Source of the DNA: Rhodospirillaceae bacterium
GTDB lineage: Bacteria; Pseudomonadota; Alphaproteobacteria; Thalassobaculales; Thalassobaculaceae
Length of the DNA stretch: 64,000 bases
Reading direction: 5' to 3'
NCBI GenBank assembly: GCA_018401495.1
Contig: JAGYJX010000018.1
Location: 113,391-177,390, forward strand
A program made the translations under genes and the position numbers. Under the pieces are notes generated by a model. That model was not told where the DNA came from and did not search any database. It saw only the letters and a program-made list of their open reading frames with translations. Below are positions 38,932-49,860 of this stretch, one piece after another. The first letter of the stretch is position 1; each line of letters begins with the position of its first letter.

Positions 38932-40827
38932 ATGCGCAGCAACAGCAGCAGCAACCGCCCGCCCGACGACACCGCCTTCGAGGACTTCAAGCGGTCGACG
39001 GCGGCGTGCCTGCGGGCCATCTCGGGCGAGCCCGAGGTCGAGGTGACCTACGGCGCCGAGCACGCCGGGCTGGCGGGTAACCGCGCCCGGCTGCCGGCCC
39101 CGCCGAAGGACATGGATCCGGTCGAGCTGGCGCGGCTGCGCGGCGAGTCGGACGCGCTGGCGCTGCGGCTGAAGCATCACGACGAAGCCGTGCACAACCG
39201 CCGGGTCCCGCAGGGCCAGGCGGCGCGCGAGATCTTCGACGCGGTCGAGCAGGCGCGGGTCGAGGCGATCGGGTCGCGGGCGATGACCGGGGTCGCCGGC
39301 AACCTCGGCGCCGTCCTCGACGAGCAGTACCGCCGCAAGGGGCTGGAGCGCGCCGACAAGGACGACATCTCGCTGGTCGACGTCATGCGGCTGATCGCCC
39401 GCGAGGCGCTGACCGGGGCGCCGCCGCCGGAATGCGCCCGCCGGGTCGTCGACCTCTGGCGCCCCTGGATCGAGAGCAAGGTCGGGCAGGACCTCAAGGA
39501 ACTCGACCGCCACCTGGAGAACCAGGACGCGTTCGCCAAGGCATCGCGGCAGCTGATCGCGGATCTCGACCTTGAGATCGGCGAGGAGGGCATGGCCGAG
39601 GACGACGCCAGCGACGCCGAGGGCGAGGACGAGGGCGGCGACGTCGACGAGACCAGCGAGGGCGGCACCCGCGGCACCTCCGAGGACGGCGCCGACACCG
39701 AGACCATCCCGTCCGACATGCAGGCCGGCGACGAGAGCGCCGACGGCGAGGACGCCGAGGACATGGACCTGGAGCCGGGGTCGGGCGACGAGGAGCCGGC
39801 CAATCCGGGCTCGCCGATGCACCCGAACATGGACGGCCGGAACTGGCAGGACGCCGGCTACCGGGCGTTCACCACCGAGTTCGACGAGGTGGTGCAGGCC
39901 GACACCTTGTGCGATCCCGACGAACTGAACCGCCTGCGCATGCTGCTCGACCAGCAGCTCTCGCACCTGCAGGGCGTGATCGGTCGCCTCGCCAACCGCC
40001 TGCAGCGCCGGCTGATGGCCCAGCAGAACCGGTCCTGGGATTTCGACCTGGACGAAGGCGTGCTGGACGCCGGCCGGCTGTCGCGGGTGGTGACGGCGCC
40101 GCTGTTCCCGCTGTCCTTCAAGATGGAGAAGGACACCGAGTTCCGCGACACGGTGGTGACCCTGCTGATCGACAACTCCGGCTCGATGCGCGGCCGGCCG
40201 ATCACCATCGCGGCGATCTGCGCCGACATCCTGGCCCGCACGCTGGAGCGCTGCGGGGTGAAGGTCGAGATCCTGGGCTTCACCACCCGGGCCTGGAAGG
40301 GCGGCTCGGCCCGCGAGCGCTGGATCTCGTCCGGCAAGCCCGGCAACCCGGGGCGCCTGAACGACCTGCGTCACATCGTCTACAAGCCGGCCGACGCGCC
40401 CTGGCGCCGGGCCCGCAAGTCACTCGGCCTGATGCTGCGCGAGGGCATCCTCAAGGAGAACATCGACGGCGAGGCGCTGCACTGGGCGCACCAGCGGCTG
40501 CTGGCGCGCACCGAGGAGCGGCGCATCCTGATGGTGATCTCCGACGGCGCCCCGGTCGACGATTCGACGCTGTCGGTGAACCCGGGCAACTACCTCGAGA
40601 AGCATCTGCGCGACGTCATCCGCTACATCGAGACCAAATCGCCGGTCGAGCTGGTGGCGGTCGGCATCGGCCACGACGTCACCCGCTACTACCGCCGGGC
40701 CGTCACCATCGTCGACGCCGAGCAGCTCGGCGGCACCATGATGGAGCAGCTGGCGGCGCTGTTCGACGAGAAGGACAACGCCAAGTCCCGTGGCGGGCGG
40801 AGCGGCGGGGCGGCGCGGGCGCGGTAG
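38932..40827 (+). CDS. cobT: Cobaltochelatase subunit CobT
   Basis: An intact 631-residue protein. The N-terminal helical domain ([35 protein letters not shown]) is followed by a very acidic, low-complexity stretch (about 215-290) and a C-terminal von Willebrand A domain with the metal-binding motif [12 protein letters not shown] and ISDGAPVDD. CobT forms the hexameric ring partner of CobS. All parts expected of a functional subunit are present. It is co-transcribed with cobS. Confidence 0.95.
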   Translation: MRSNSSSNRPPDDTAFEDFKRSTAACLRAISGEPEVEVTYGAEHAGLAGNRARLPAPPKDMDPVELARLRGESDALALRLKHHDEAVHNRRVPQGQAAREIFDAVEQARVEAIGSRAMTGVAGNLGAVLDEQYRRKGLERADKDDISLVDVMRLIAREALTGAPPPECARRVVDLWRPWIESKVGQDLKELDRHLENQDAFAKASRQLIADLDLEIGEEGMAEDDASDAEGEDEGGDVDETSEGGTRGTSEDGADTETIPSDMQAGDESADGEDAEDMDLEPGSGDEEPANPGSPMHPNMDGRNWQDAGYRAFTTEFDEVVQADTLCDPDELNRLRMLLDQQLSHLQGVIGRLANRLQRRLMAQQNRSWDFDLDEGVLDAGRLSRVVTAPLFPLSFKMEKDTEFRDTVVTLLIDNSGSMRGRPITIAAICADILARTLERCGVKVEILGFTTRAWKGGSARERWISSGKPGNPGRLNDLRHIVYKPADAPWRRARKSLGLMLREGILKENIDGEALHWAHQRLLARTEERRILMVISDGAPVDDSTLSVNPGNYLEKHLRDVIRYIETKSPVELVAVGIGHDVTRYYRRAVTIVDAEQLGGTMMEQLAALFDEKDNAKSRGGRSGGAARAR

Positions 40828-40888
40828 CGCTTCCAGCCGGTGCGCGGACTCCGGTTAGGCTGTGCTCCCACGGTCAGGAGCGACCCAC

Positions 40889-42413
40889 ATGCATCGTCTG
40901 CTCGGCACCACCTTGCTGGCGGCTTTCGCCGTCTTTTGGCTCGCCTCGCCGCTGGCCGCCGCGCCGGCGAAGCTGGTCATTCTCCACGTCAACGACTGGG
41001 ACCGCATCGAGGCGGTCGACGGCGCCGGCGGGGCGGCCAAGATCGCCGCCGTGGTGAAAGCGGAGAAGGCAGCCGCCGCGGCGGCCGGCGCCACGGTGAT
41101 CGTGACCCTGGGCGGCGACCTGATCTCGCCGTCCCTGCAGTCCGGCATCGACCGGGGTGCGGCCATGATCGACATGGCCGGCACGGTCGGCATCGACTAC
41201 GCGGTGCTCGGCAACCACGAGTTCGACTTCGGGCCGGAGGTGCTGCGCGCGCGGGTCGGCGAGTCGCGGTTCCGCTGGCTGGCCGGCAACGTGGCGCTGA
41301 AGGGCCAGCCGAACTTTCCCGGCGTCGCCGACGCCACGATCGTCGAGGCCGGCGGCTACAAGATCGGGCTGTTCGGCCTGACCACGCCGAGCACCCCGGT
41401 GGTGTCGAGCCCGGGCCCGGACGTCGCCTTCGAGGCCTACGACACCGCCGGACACGCGCATCGCCAAGGTCCTGAAGGACCAGGGCGCCGATGTGCTGAT
41501 CGCGCTCAGCCACGAGGAGCTGGGCGGCGACCTGGCGCTGCTGCGCGCGGTCCCGAGCGTCGACATCGTTCTCGGCGGCCATGACCATCTGGCGCTTGCC
41601 CACTACGACGGCAAGCAGGCTGTGTTCAAGGCCGGCTCGCAGGGCGTGTTCGTCGGCCGGCTGACCCTGACCATCGACACCGTCGAGAGCAGCAAGGGCC
41701 CGCGGGTGGTCTGGACCCCGGACTTCGCGCTGATCCACACCGCCGCCGTCGCCCCGGATCCCGAGGTGCAGGCCAAGGTCGACGCCTATCAGGCGAAGCT
41801 CGACGCCGAACTCGGTCAGCCGATCGGCACCACCACCAGCGACCTCGATTCGCGCCGGGCGGCCGTACGCGGCGGCGAGGCGACGATCGGCAACCTGATC
41901 GCCGACGCCATGCGCGAGGCCACCGGCGCCGATGTCGCCATCACCAACGGCGGCGGCATCCGGGGCGACACCACCTACCCGGCCGGAACCACGCTGACCC
42001 GCAAGGCCATCCTGTCGGAACTGCCGTTCGGCAACCGGACCCTGAAGCTGGAACTGACCGGCGCCGACATCCTGGCCGCGCTGGAAAACGGCGTCAGCGG
42101 CGTCGCCGAGGGCGCCGGGCGCTACCCGCAGGTCTCCGGCCTCAGCTTCGCCTACGACGCCCGCAAGCCCGCCGGATCCCGGGTGAGCGACGTCACGGTC
42201 GCCGGCCGGCCGCTCGACCCGTCGGCCGTCTACACCCTGGCGACCAACGACTTCATGGCGCGCGGCGGCGACGGCTACACGGTGTTCGCCAAGGCCAAGG
42301 TCCTGGTCGACGCGCGCTCGGCGACCCTGATGGCGAGCCAGGTGATGGACCATGTCGCCGCCAAGGGCACCGTGTCGCCGGCCATCGAGGGACGCAGCCG
42401 GCGTCTCGACTGA
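40889..42413 (+). CDS. 5'-nucleotidase/2',3'-cyclic phosphodiesterase family protein, secreted (one frame break)
   Basis: About 508 residues. A signal peptide (TTLLAAFAVFWLASPLAA) targets it to the periplasm. The metallophosphoesterase domain has ILHVNDWDRIE, TLGGDLISPS, LGNHEFDFG and VLGGHDHL; the usual ILHTND motif reads ILHVND with the aspartate kept. The C-terminal nucleotide-binding domain contains ITNGGGIRGD and LPFGNRTLKLELTG. A frame change near 41453 joins VAFEAYDTA to IAKVLKDQGADVL. It probably releases phosphate or nucleosides from external nucleotides. The ATG at 40889 has AGGAG eight bases upstream. Confidence 0.88.
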
Positions 42414-42494
42414 TCGGGCCTTCCGGACGGCGGCGCGTGCGCTAAGCTCGCGCCCTCGCCTAAACCATCTCGAAGCATCCGCAGGAGACACTCA

Positions 42495-42818
42495 ATGCTG
42501 TTCGACGTGCGCAAATACACCTGCCGCCCCGGCACCATCGCCAAGCACCTGGAACTCTACGAGAAGATGGGCAAGGCACCGCAGTCGAAGCACCTCGGCC
42601 AGCCGGTGCTGTACGCCAAGTGCGAGACCGGCGACCCGAACGTCTACATCCACATCTGGGCCTACGACAACGCCGGCGACCGCGAGAAGAAGCGCGCCGC
42701 CATGCAGGCCGACCCGGACTGGATCGCCTACACCCAGGAAAGCGCCAAGCTCGGCGCGCTCTACAAGCAGGAAAACGCCCTGTTCAACGACGTCGGCTTC
42801 TACCCCTTCAAGCGCTGA
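42495..42818 (+). CDS. NIPSNAP-family protein
   Basis: An intact 107-residue protein. It begins MLFDVRKYTCRPGTIAKHLE and carries VLYAKCETGDPNVYIHIWAY and the aromatic DPDWIAYTQES, as in the dimeric ferredoxin-like NIPSNAP fold. The biochemical role of the family in bacteria is unknown. A ribosome-binding site (GCAGGAGACACTCA) precedes the ATG. It stands alone between the nucleotidase gene and repeat copy C. Confidence 0.85.
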   Translation: MLFDVRKYTCRPGTIAKHLELYEKMGKAPQSKHLGQPVLYAKCETGDPNVYIHIWAYDNAGDREKKRAAMQADPDWIAYTQESAKLGALYKQENALFNDVGFYPFKR

Positions 42819-42876
42819 CGGCGATCGGGTCCTCTCCATCAGTCGACACCACGTCGGTGCTCGGCCCTCTCACTTT

Positions 42877-42973
42877 GTCGTCACCCCGGAAGCCGTGGCG
42901 AAGCCGCGGCTATCAGGTCCACAGCGGGCGGGTCGGGAGTCCGGCTCGCGCTGCGCTTGGCCGGGATGACGAC
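42877..42973 (-). repeat. Dispersed GTCATCCCGG-type repeat, copy C (inverted)
   Basis: On the plus strand this reads GTCGTCACCCCGGAAGCC at one end and GGCCGGGATGACGAC at the other, so it is the reverse complement of copy A. The GAAGCCGCGGCTATC segment matches the closing arm of copy A with few changes. It fills the gap between the NIPSNAP and convergent AraC genes. Confidence 0.7.
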
Positions 42974-43003
42974 GGGGTCGGAAGGGGGGACGCCCCTTCT
43001 TCC

Positions 43004-43807
43004 TCAGTCGCCGCCGTCCCGCAGGTAGCGGGTCGGCGAGGTTCCGAGGGTGCGGCGGAACATGGCGATGAAGGCGCTCGGGCTGTCGTAGCCGAGGTCG
43101 AGCGCCACCGCGGTCACCGGCTCGCCGGCCCCCAGGCGCTCGAGGGCGGCCAGCAGGCGGCGACGCTGCCGCCACCGCCCGAAGGTCAGGCCGGTTTCCC
43201 GACGAAACAGTCGCGACAGGGTGCGGTCGCTGGCGCCCGCCGACCGGGCCCAGTCGTCGAGATCGCGGCCGTCGGCGGGATCGGCGATCAGCGCCTCCGC
43301 GACCGCCAGCGCCCGGCGGTCCTGCGGCAGCGGCAGGTCGAGCGGCGCCGGCGGCAATTCGGACAGCTCGTCGGCCAGCACCGCGACCAGGCGCGCCTCC
43401 GGTCCCTCCTCCGGGTAGTCCTCGGGCAGCCGGACCACCCGGGCGATCAGCTCCCGGACCAGCGCCGGCACCCGGACAACCCGGCAGCGCGGGTCCACCG
43501 GCACGCCGGAATCCGGCCGCAGGTAGAGCGTGCGCATCGCCACCGCGCCGGCCGCGCGGACCTCGTGGACCATGCGCGGCGGGACCCAGACGGCGTAGCC
43601 CGGCGGCACCACCCAGGCGCCGTCGTCGGTCCGCACCGTCATCACGCCCTTCTCGCCGTGCACCAGTTGGGCGCGGCCGTGCGAATGCCGCCCGGTGCTG
43701 TGCCCGGGCGCGTAGTCGACGGCGTAGCCGACGATCGCCTTGGGCCAGCGCTGACGGGCCTCGACGGCGGGATCGCGGCTGCGCAGCGGCTGTCCGGTTT
43801 GCAACAT
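43004..43807 (-). CDS. AraC-family regulator with N-terminal cupin
   Basis: An intact 267-residue protein. The cupin domain has STGRHSHGRAQLVHGEKGVMT-like histidines and VVPPGYAVWVPPRMVHEV. The C-terminal AraC domain contains SDRTLSRLFRRETGLTFGRW and LDLGYDSPSAFIAMFRRTLGTSP. It is divergent from the transporter gene at 43879 with 71 bases between start codons, the classical layout for a regulator controlling its neighbouring efflux gene. The ligand is unknown. Confidence 0.88.
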   Translation of the reverse strand: MLQTGQPLRSRDPAVEARQRWPKAIVGYAVDYAPGHSTGRHSHGRAQLVHGEKGVMTVRTDDGAWVVPPGYAVWVPPRMVHEVRAAGAVAMRTLYLRPDSGVPVDPRCRVVRVPALVRELIARVVRLPEDYPEEGPEARLVAVLADELSELPPAPLDLPLPQDRRALAVAEALIADPADGRDLDDWARSAGASDRTLSRLFRRETGLTFGRWRQRRRLLAALERLGAGEPVTAVALDLGYDSPSAFIAMFRRTLGTSPTRYLRDGGD

Positions 43808-43878
43808 TGATTGGCGTTCTGTCGAAGGACGGAAACGACGGACCAGCGCATCATTCCCCGATAGCGCAGGAGAAGTCC

Positions 43879-45072
43879 ATGATTCCCAACACCCGGTTCC
43901 TGTTCCTGAACCTCGGCCACGGCCTCGACCACCTGCTGATGCTGGTGTTCCCGACCGCGGCGGTCTTCATGGCCGCCGAGATGGGCGCCACCTACGGCGA
44001 GATCCTGTTTCTGTCGACCGCCGGGTTCATCGCGTTCGGGGCCTGCTCGCTGCCGGCCGGTTGGCTGGCCGACCGCTGGAGCCGGGAGACCATGATGGGG
44101 GTGTTCTTCATCGGCATCGGCGCCGCGACGGTGGTGACCGGGCTGGCGACCGGGCCGATCCAGATCGCCCTCGGGCTGCTGTCGATCGGCGTGTTCGCGG
44201 CGATCTACCACCCGGTCGGCATCGCCATGGTCAGCCAAGGCGGCGGCGCGGTCGGCAAGCGCCTCGGCGTCAACGGGGTGTGGGGCAACATGGGGGTCGC
44301 TGCAGCGCCGCTGCTGGCCGCCTTCCTCTGCGAGACCTGGGGCTGGCGCTCCGCCTTCGTGGTGCCCGGGCTCGGCGGCATGGCCATCGGCGTGCTCTGG
44401 ATCCTGCACTGCCGCAGCGCCGTCGGTCAGGCGGCGACCGCCGCCGGCGCGGCGGCCCGCAAGGTGCATTCCCAGCCGAACGAGCAGTGGAAGCGCATCC
44501 TGGTGGTGGTGTTCATCGCCACCGCCATCGGCGGGTTCATCTTCAACGCCACCACCATCGCGCTGCCGAAGGTGTTCGACGAGCGGGTGATGGCGCTTAC
44601 CGTGGACGGCGCCCAGGCCGGCTCGCTGATCGCCATCGTGTTCGCCTGCGCCGCCTTCACCCAGGTCGGCGTCGGCCACCTGATCGACCGCTACTCGATC
44701 CGGCTGGTGTTCCTGGCGCTGACCGGCGGCGGCGTCGTGATCTTCGTGCTGGCGGCGAACGCCACCGGCTCGATGATGCTCGGGCTGTCGCTGGCGATGA
44801 TGATGCTGGTGTTCGGCCAGATCCCGATCACCGACACGCTGATCGCCCGCAACACGCCGGAACGCTGGCGCGCCCGGGTCTACGCGGTCAAGTACGTGCT
44901 GTCGTTCGCGGTCGCCGCCACCGTGGTGCCGGCGATCTCGCGCCTGCACGGCACCAGCGACGGCTTTGCCACGCTGTTCCTGCTGTGCGCCGCCGCCGCG
45001 GCCGCGGTGACCGTGGCGGTCGCCTGGCTGCCCTCGCACCGGCCGGCGCCGGCCATCGCCGCAGGCGAGTGA
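43879..45072 (+). CDS. Major facilitator superfamily transporter
   Basis: 397 residues from the ATG at 43879, which follows GCAGGAGAAGTCC. About twelve hydrophobic helices are visible. The cytoplasmic loop motif LPAGWLADRWSRE between helices 2 and 3 and GVGHLIDRYSIR in the second half are MFS signatures. Members with this layout export small molecules. The substrate is unknown. The longer frame from 43807 adds no conserved sequence. It is probably controlled by the divergent AraC-type gene. Confidence 0.88.
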   Translation: MIPNTRFLFLNLGHGLDHLLMLVFPTAAVFMAAEMGATYGEILFLSTAGFIAFGACSLPAGWLADRWSRETMMGVFFIGIGAATVVTGLATGPIQIALGLLSIGVFAAIYHPVGIAMVSQGGGAVGKRLGVNGVWGNMGVAAAPLLAAFLCETWGWRSAFVVPGLGGMAIGVLWILHCRSAVGQAATAAGAAARKVHSQPNEQWKRILVVVFIATAIGGFIFNATTIALPKVFDERVMALTVDGAQAGSLIAIVFACAAFTQVGVGHLIDRYSIRLVFLALTGGGVVIFVLAANATGSMMLGLSLAMMMLVFGQIPITDTLIARNTPERWRARVYAVKYVLSFAVAATVVPAISRLHGTSDGFATLFLLCAAAAAAVTVAVAWLPSHRPAPAIAAGE

Positions 45073-45173
45073 TCAGCGCCTGGAACTGAACCGGAAGTTG
45101 CTGAATTAACCTGGCGTTAACGTTTCGACGGATAGCCTTGCGAGGGTTCAACCTGGCGGGACGGCAGCAGGGC

Positions 45174-46427
45174 ATGGCGGCGCCAACCCTGGACGACGAG
45201 GATGCGCGGCTGGGAGCCCTGCGGGCACTGCAGGTGCTCGACACCCAGCCGGAGACGGCGCTCGACCAGCTGACGCGGCTGACCGCGCGCATCTGCGGCG
45301 CGCCGATCGCGCTGATCGCCCTGGTCGACGCCGACCGCGTGTGGTTCAAGTCCGCGCACGGCCTCGAGGGCATCCGCGAGGTGCCGCGCGACGCCTCGTT
45401 CTGCGCCGCCACGATCGTCGAGGACGGCGTGACGGAGGTCGAGGACGCGTGGGCGGACCGGCGCTTCGCCGCGAACCCGCTGGTTGCCGGCGTTCCCGGG
45501 GTGCGGTTTTTCGCCGGGGCCGCGCTGCGGCTTCGCGGCGGTCATCGGATCGGCACGCTTTGCGTCCTCGGATGACCGGCCGCGCCGGCTGACCGATGAC
45601 GAGCGGGCGTCACTGCGGGACCTCGCGCAGATCGCCACGCGCTTCCTGGAGTCCCGGCAGATGACCGCCGACGCGGTGGCCGACCTGGCGCGCGCCAAGC
45701 TGGACGCCGAGATGGCCGACCGCGCCAAGAGCGAGTTCCTCGCGCACATGAGCCACGAGCTGCGCACGCCGCTGAACGCCGTCATCGGCTTCGCCGACAT
45801 GCTGCGCATGCAGCTCCACGGGCCGATGCCGGGGCGATACCTGGACTCGGTCGAGACCATTGCCGCCAGCGGCCGCCACCTCCTCGACCTGATCAACGAT
45901 CTGCTCGACCTCGCCCGCATCGAGGCCGGAGCCATCGAGCTGCAGACCGAGCCGATCGACCTCGGCTCGATCGCGCACGCCACCGCCCGGATGCTCGAGC
46001 CGCTGGCGGCCGGCCGCGGCGTCGGCCTGCGCATCGAGGGCCGGCAGGGCCCCGGGCCCGGGGCGACCGCCGGGCAATCCAGCAGGTGCTGATCAACATC
46101 ATCGGCAACGCGATCAAGTTCGGGCCGGAGAACAGCGAGGTGATCGTCGGGTTCACGGATTCCGACCCGGTCGAGATCCGCGTGCGCGACGACGGTCCCG
46201 GGATGACCCGGCGGCAGATCGAGCGGTCGATGCAGCCCTACGGCCGCGGCCCGATGGAATCGAGCCGGACGGCGCCGTCGATCGGCGGCACCGGCCTCGG
46301 CCTGCCGATCGCGCGACGGCTGGTCGATCTGCACGGCGGCCAGCTGCGGATCGAGAGCGTGCCCGGCACCGGCACCACCGTGGTGGTGACGCTGCCCCGG
46401 GAGCGGGCGATCACCGACGCGGCGTAG
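45174..46427 (+). CDS. GAF-domain sensor histidine kinase, soluble (two frame breaks)
   Basis: About 418 residues. The N-terminal GAF domain has ALRALQVLDTQPETALDQLT, a typical start of this kinase group, and FCAATIVEDGVTEVEDAW. The HisKA box is MSHELRTPLNAVIGFADML, and the HATPase part has NIIGNAIKFG, DDGPGMT and GTGLGLPIARRLVDLHGG. Breaks lie near 45571 (an apparent extra G after GTLCVL) and 46063 (before IQQVLINI). A TTG start at 45138 is possible. No receiver domain or response regulator is nearby. The signal is unknown. Confidence 0.82.
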
Positions 46428-46433
46428 CCGGCG

Positions 46434-47868
46434 TCACAGGATCTTGCCCGGGTTCATCACCCCCTGCGGGTCGATGGCTGCCTTGACCGCGCGCATCAGC
46501 GTCAGACGCGACGGCGCGGCGTAGCGCACCAGGTCCTGGCGCTTCTGCGCGCCGATGCCGTGCTCGGCCGAGAAGCTGCCGCCCATGTCGGCGACCAGGT
46601 CGTTCAGGGCGCCGACCAGCTCGGAACTGCGGCGCTTCCAGGCGCCGCCATCCATGGCGAGCGGGCGCAGGATCAGGTAGTGGATGTTGCCGTCGCCCAT
46701 GTGGCCGAAGGTGTTCAGGCGGATCTCCGGCTCGAGTCCGCGCAGCAGCGCTTCGGCCCGCGCCGAGGAAGTCGGCGACCCGGCTGACCGGCACCGACAC
46801 GTCGCTCGACACGCCGCCGCCTTCGCGCCGGCCGGCCTCGGCCTGCTCCTCGCGGATCCGCCAGAGTGCGGCCCGCTGGGTCTCGCTCTCGGCGATCACC
46901 CCGTCGCCGACCCGTCCCGCCTCCATGGCTTCCGCCAGGATCGCCTCCAGCTTGGTCCGCAAATCGTCGATCGGCGAGGCGGTGGCCAGCTCGATCAGCG
47001 CGTACCACGGCGACGGGGCCGGCAGCGGGTCGGCGACGCCTTCGATGTGGCGGATCGCCAGGTCGAGGCACATCCGCGGCATCAGCTCGAAAGCCAGCAC
47101 GGTGTCGCCCGACAGCTCGCGGGCGCGGCCGAGCAGCGCCTGGGCCGCCGCCGGATCGGGGACCGCCAGCAGCGCGGTCTCGCGGGCCCGCGGCGCCGGC
47201 ATCAGCCGCAAGGCGGCGGCGGTGATCACGCCGAGGGTGCCCTCGGCGCCGATGAACAGGTGCTTGAGGTCGTAGCCGGTGTTGTTCTTGCGCAGCGTGT
47301 TGAGGCCGTCGAACACGCTGCCGTCGGGCAGCACCACCTCGAGCCCCAGCACCTGCTCGCGGGCGTTGCCGTAGCGGATGGTCTGGTTGCCGCCGGCGTT
47401 GGTGGACAGCGTGCCGCCGATCGTGGCGCTGCCTTCGGAGGCGAGCGACAGCGGGAACAGGCGGTCGGCGGCGCTGGCGGCCTCCTGCACCGCCTTGACC
47501 ACGCATCCGGCCTCGGCGACCAGCGCCATGTTGTCGGGGTCGACCGAGCGGATCCGGGTCATGCGGTCGAGCGACAGCACCACCGTCGGCCGCTCGTCGG
47601 TCGGGATCGAGCCGAGCACCAGGCCGGTGTTGCCGCCCTGCGGCACCACCGCGAGGCCGGCCTCGGCGCAGATCCGGACCACCGCCGCCACCTCCTCGGT
47701 GGTGGCCGGGCGGGCCACCAGCACGGCCTCGCCGACGTCGCGGCCGCGCCAGTCGGTGCGGTATTTGAGGGTGTCGGCGGCGTCCTCGAGCCAGCCCTTC
47801 GGCCCGAGCGCCTCCTTGATCCATGTCACGGCGGTGGCGACCGCGTTCGGTAGGGTGTGCTGGTTCAC
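46434..47868 (-). CDS. FAD-linked oxidase, D-2-hydroxyacid dehydrogenase type (one frame break)
   Basis: About 478 residues from a GTG at 47868 preceded by GGGAGGACACC. The FAD-binding domain (PCMH type) shows VVPQGGNTGLVLGSIP, SLASEGSATIGGTLSTNAGG and GYDLKHLFIGAEGTLGVIT. The C-terminal domain includes GHMGDGNIHYLI with metal-binding histidines and SFSAEHGIGAQK. This matches D-lactate, glycolate or D-2-hydroxyglutarate dehydrogenases. The frame breaks near 46757 after VADFLGA. The precise substrate cannot be read from sequence. Confidence 0.88.
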
Positions 47869-48001
47869 GCGGTGTCCTCCCGGCTTCGTGCGTCGCGCGA
47901 GTGTCGCGCCGGTCGGCCCGGCCCGGCAAGGGCGGGGCCGTCGCCGGCCCGCGATTGGCGATCCGACACGCCACCGGAACCGATCCTGGATTGGAGCGAG
48001 C

Positions 48002-49779
48002 ATGTTCGAAGCCCTTCCCAAGTTCGCCTTCTTCACCGGCAAGGGCGGCGTCGGCAAGACATCGCTCGCCTGCGCGACCGCCCTCGGCCTCGCCGAACGC
48101 GGTCGGCGCGTCCTGCTGATCAGCACCGACCCGGCCTCCAACGTCGGCCAGGTCTTCGAGACCGAGATCGGCAACCGCGTCACCCGGATTCCCGGCGTCG
48201 AGGGGCTCGACGCCATCGAGATCGACCCCGAGGACGCCGCCGCCCAGTACCGGGAGCGGATCGTCGGCCCGATGCGCGGCACACTGCCCGCGGACCAGCT
48301 GAAGGGCATCGAGGAGCAGTTGTCGGGCGCCTGCACCACCGAGATCGCGGCGTTCGACGAGTTCACCGCGTTGCTGACCGATCGCGGCGTCGTCGACCGT
48401 TACGACCACCTGATCTTCGACACCGCGCCGACCGGGCACACGATCCGGCTGCTGAAGCTGCCCGGTGCCTGGACGGGCTTCCTGGAGGCCGGCCGCGGCG
48501 ACGCGTCGTGCCTGGGGCCGTTGTCGGGCCTGGAGAAGCAGCGCGGCCGGTACGCCGAGGCGGTCGCGCGTCTGGCCGACGCCGCCGAGACCCTGCTCGT
48601 CCTGGTCGCCCGCCCGCAGCGTTCAGCCCTCGCCGAGGCGGCGCGGACCGCCCGGGAACTCGCCGCCATCGGCATCGCCAACCTGCATCTGGCGATCAAC
48701 GGCACGATGCCCGCCAACACCGCCGGCGACCCCCTCGCCGCTTCCCTGCGACGACGCGACGAGGCCGCGCTGGCGGGCATGCCGGAACAGCTCCGGTTCC
48801 TGCCGCGCTCGGAGCATCCGCTGCGGGCGTTCAACCTCGTGGGGCTGGCGGCGCTGCGGGCGTTCGCGACCGGCGCCGACGTCGAGGAGCCGGACCGGCT
48901 GGTGGCGAGCAGCCGCCGACGCGGCGCCGCTGCCGGCGCTCAACGCCCTCGTCGACGCCATCGAGGCGGGCGGCAAGGGCCTCGTGATGGTGATGGGCAA
49001 GGGCGGGGTCGGCAAGACCACGATCGCCGCCGCCGTTGCCAGCGAGCTGGCGGCGCGCGGCAACGAGGTCCTGCTGACCACCACCGACCCGGCCGCCCAC
49101 CTGACCGAGACGCTGGGCGGAGACCTCGCCAATCTCTCGGTCAGCCGCATCGACCCCGCCGCCGAGACGGCGCGCTACCGCGAGGCTGTGCTGGCCAGCA
49201 AGGGCAAGGGCCTCGACGATCAAGGCCGGGCCATGCTCGAGGAAGACCTGCGCTCGCCGTGCACCGAGGAGATCGCGGTGTTCCAGGCGTTCTCCCGAAT
49301 CATCCGCGAAGGCAGCCGGCACTTCGTCGTGCTCGACACCGCGCCGACCGGGCACACCCTGCTGCTGCTGGACGCGACCGGCTCGTACCACCGCGACATC
49401 GTCCGACACGCGGCGCCGGGCGGCCAGGGCCGCATCGTAACGCCGATGATGCGGCTCCAGGATCCCGAGCAGACCAAGATCCTGATCGTGACCCTGCCGG
49501 AGACCACGCCGGTGCTGGAAGCGTCCGGTCTGCAGGAGGATCTGCGCCGCGCCGGCATAGAGCCCTGGGGCTGGGTGATCAACGCCAGTCTCGGCGGCGG
49601 CGCGGACCGACCACCCGATCCTGGTCAGGCGCGCCGACGCCGAGCGGCCGCGGATCGCGACGGTCCGCGACCGGCTGTCCCGACGCTTCGCCGTGGTGCC
49701 GCTGCAGGCGGAGGAACCGGTCGGAACCGGCAAGCTACGGGCGTTGTGCGCCCCGCCCGGGGTCGACCGGGCTGCCTGA
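48002..49779 (+). CDS. arsA: Arsenical pump-driving ATPase, two-domain (two frame breaks)
   Basis: About 592 residues in two homologous halves. The P-loops are GKGGVGKTSLA (about residue 13) and GKGGVGKTTIA (about 327), each followed by a DTAPTGHT signature. The cysteines that bind arsenite or antimonite in E. coli ArsA are all kept: SGACTTEIAAFDEF, SCLGPLSGLEKQ and SPCTEEIAVFQAF. Breaks near 48915 and 49608 must be corrected to join the halves and the C-terminus (TVRDRLSRRFAVVPLQAEEP). No arsB, arsC, arsD or arsR is nearby. Guided-entry (Get3) relatives are single-domain, so ArsA is the better fit. Confidence 0.88.
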
Positions 49780-49860
49780 TTCCCTCGGATAGGGCGGTGA
49801 CGCGGGCGGCGAACCCTGCTCTGATCACGCTCCCAACGCGATGGCACTCGGAGGCCCCCC

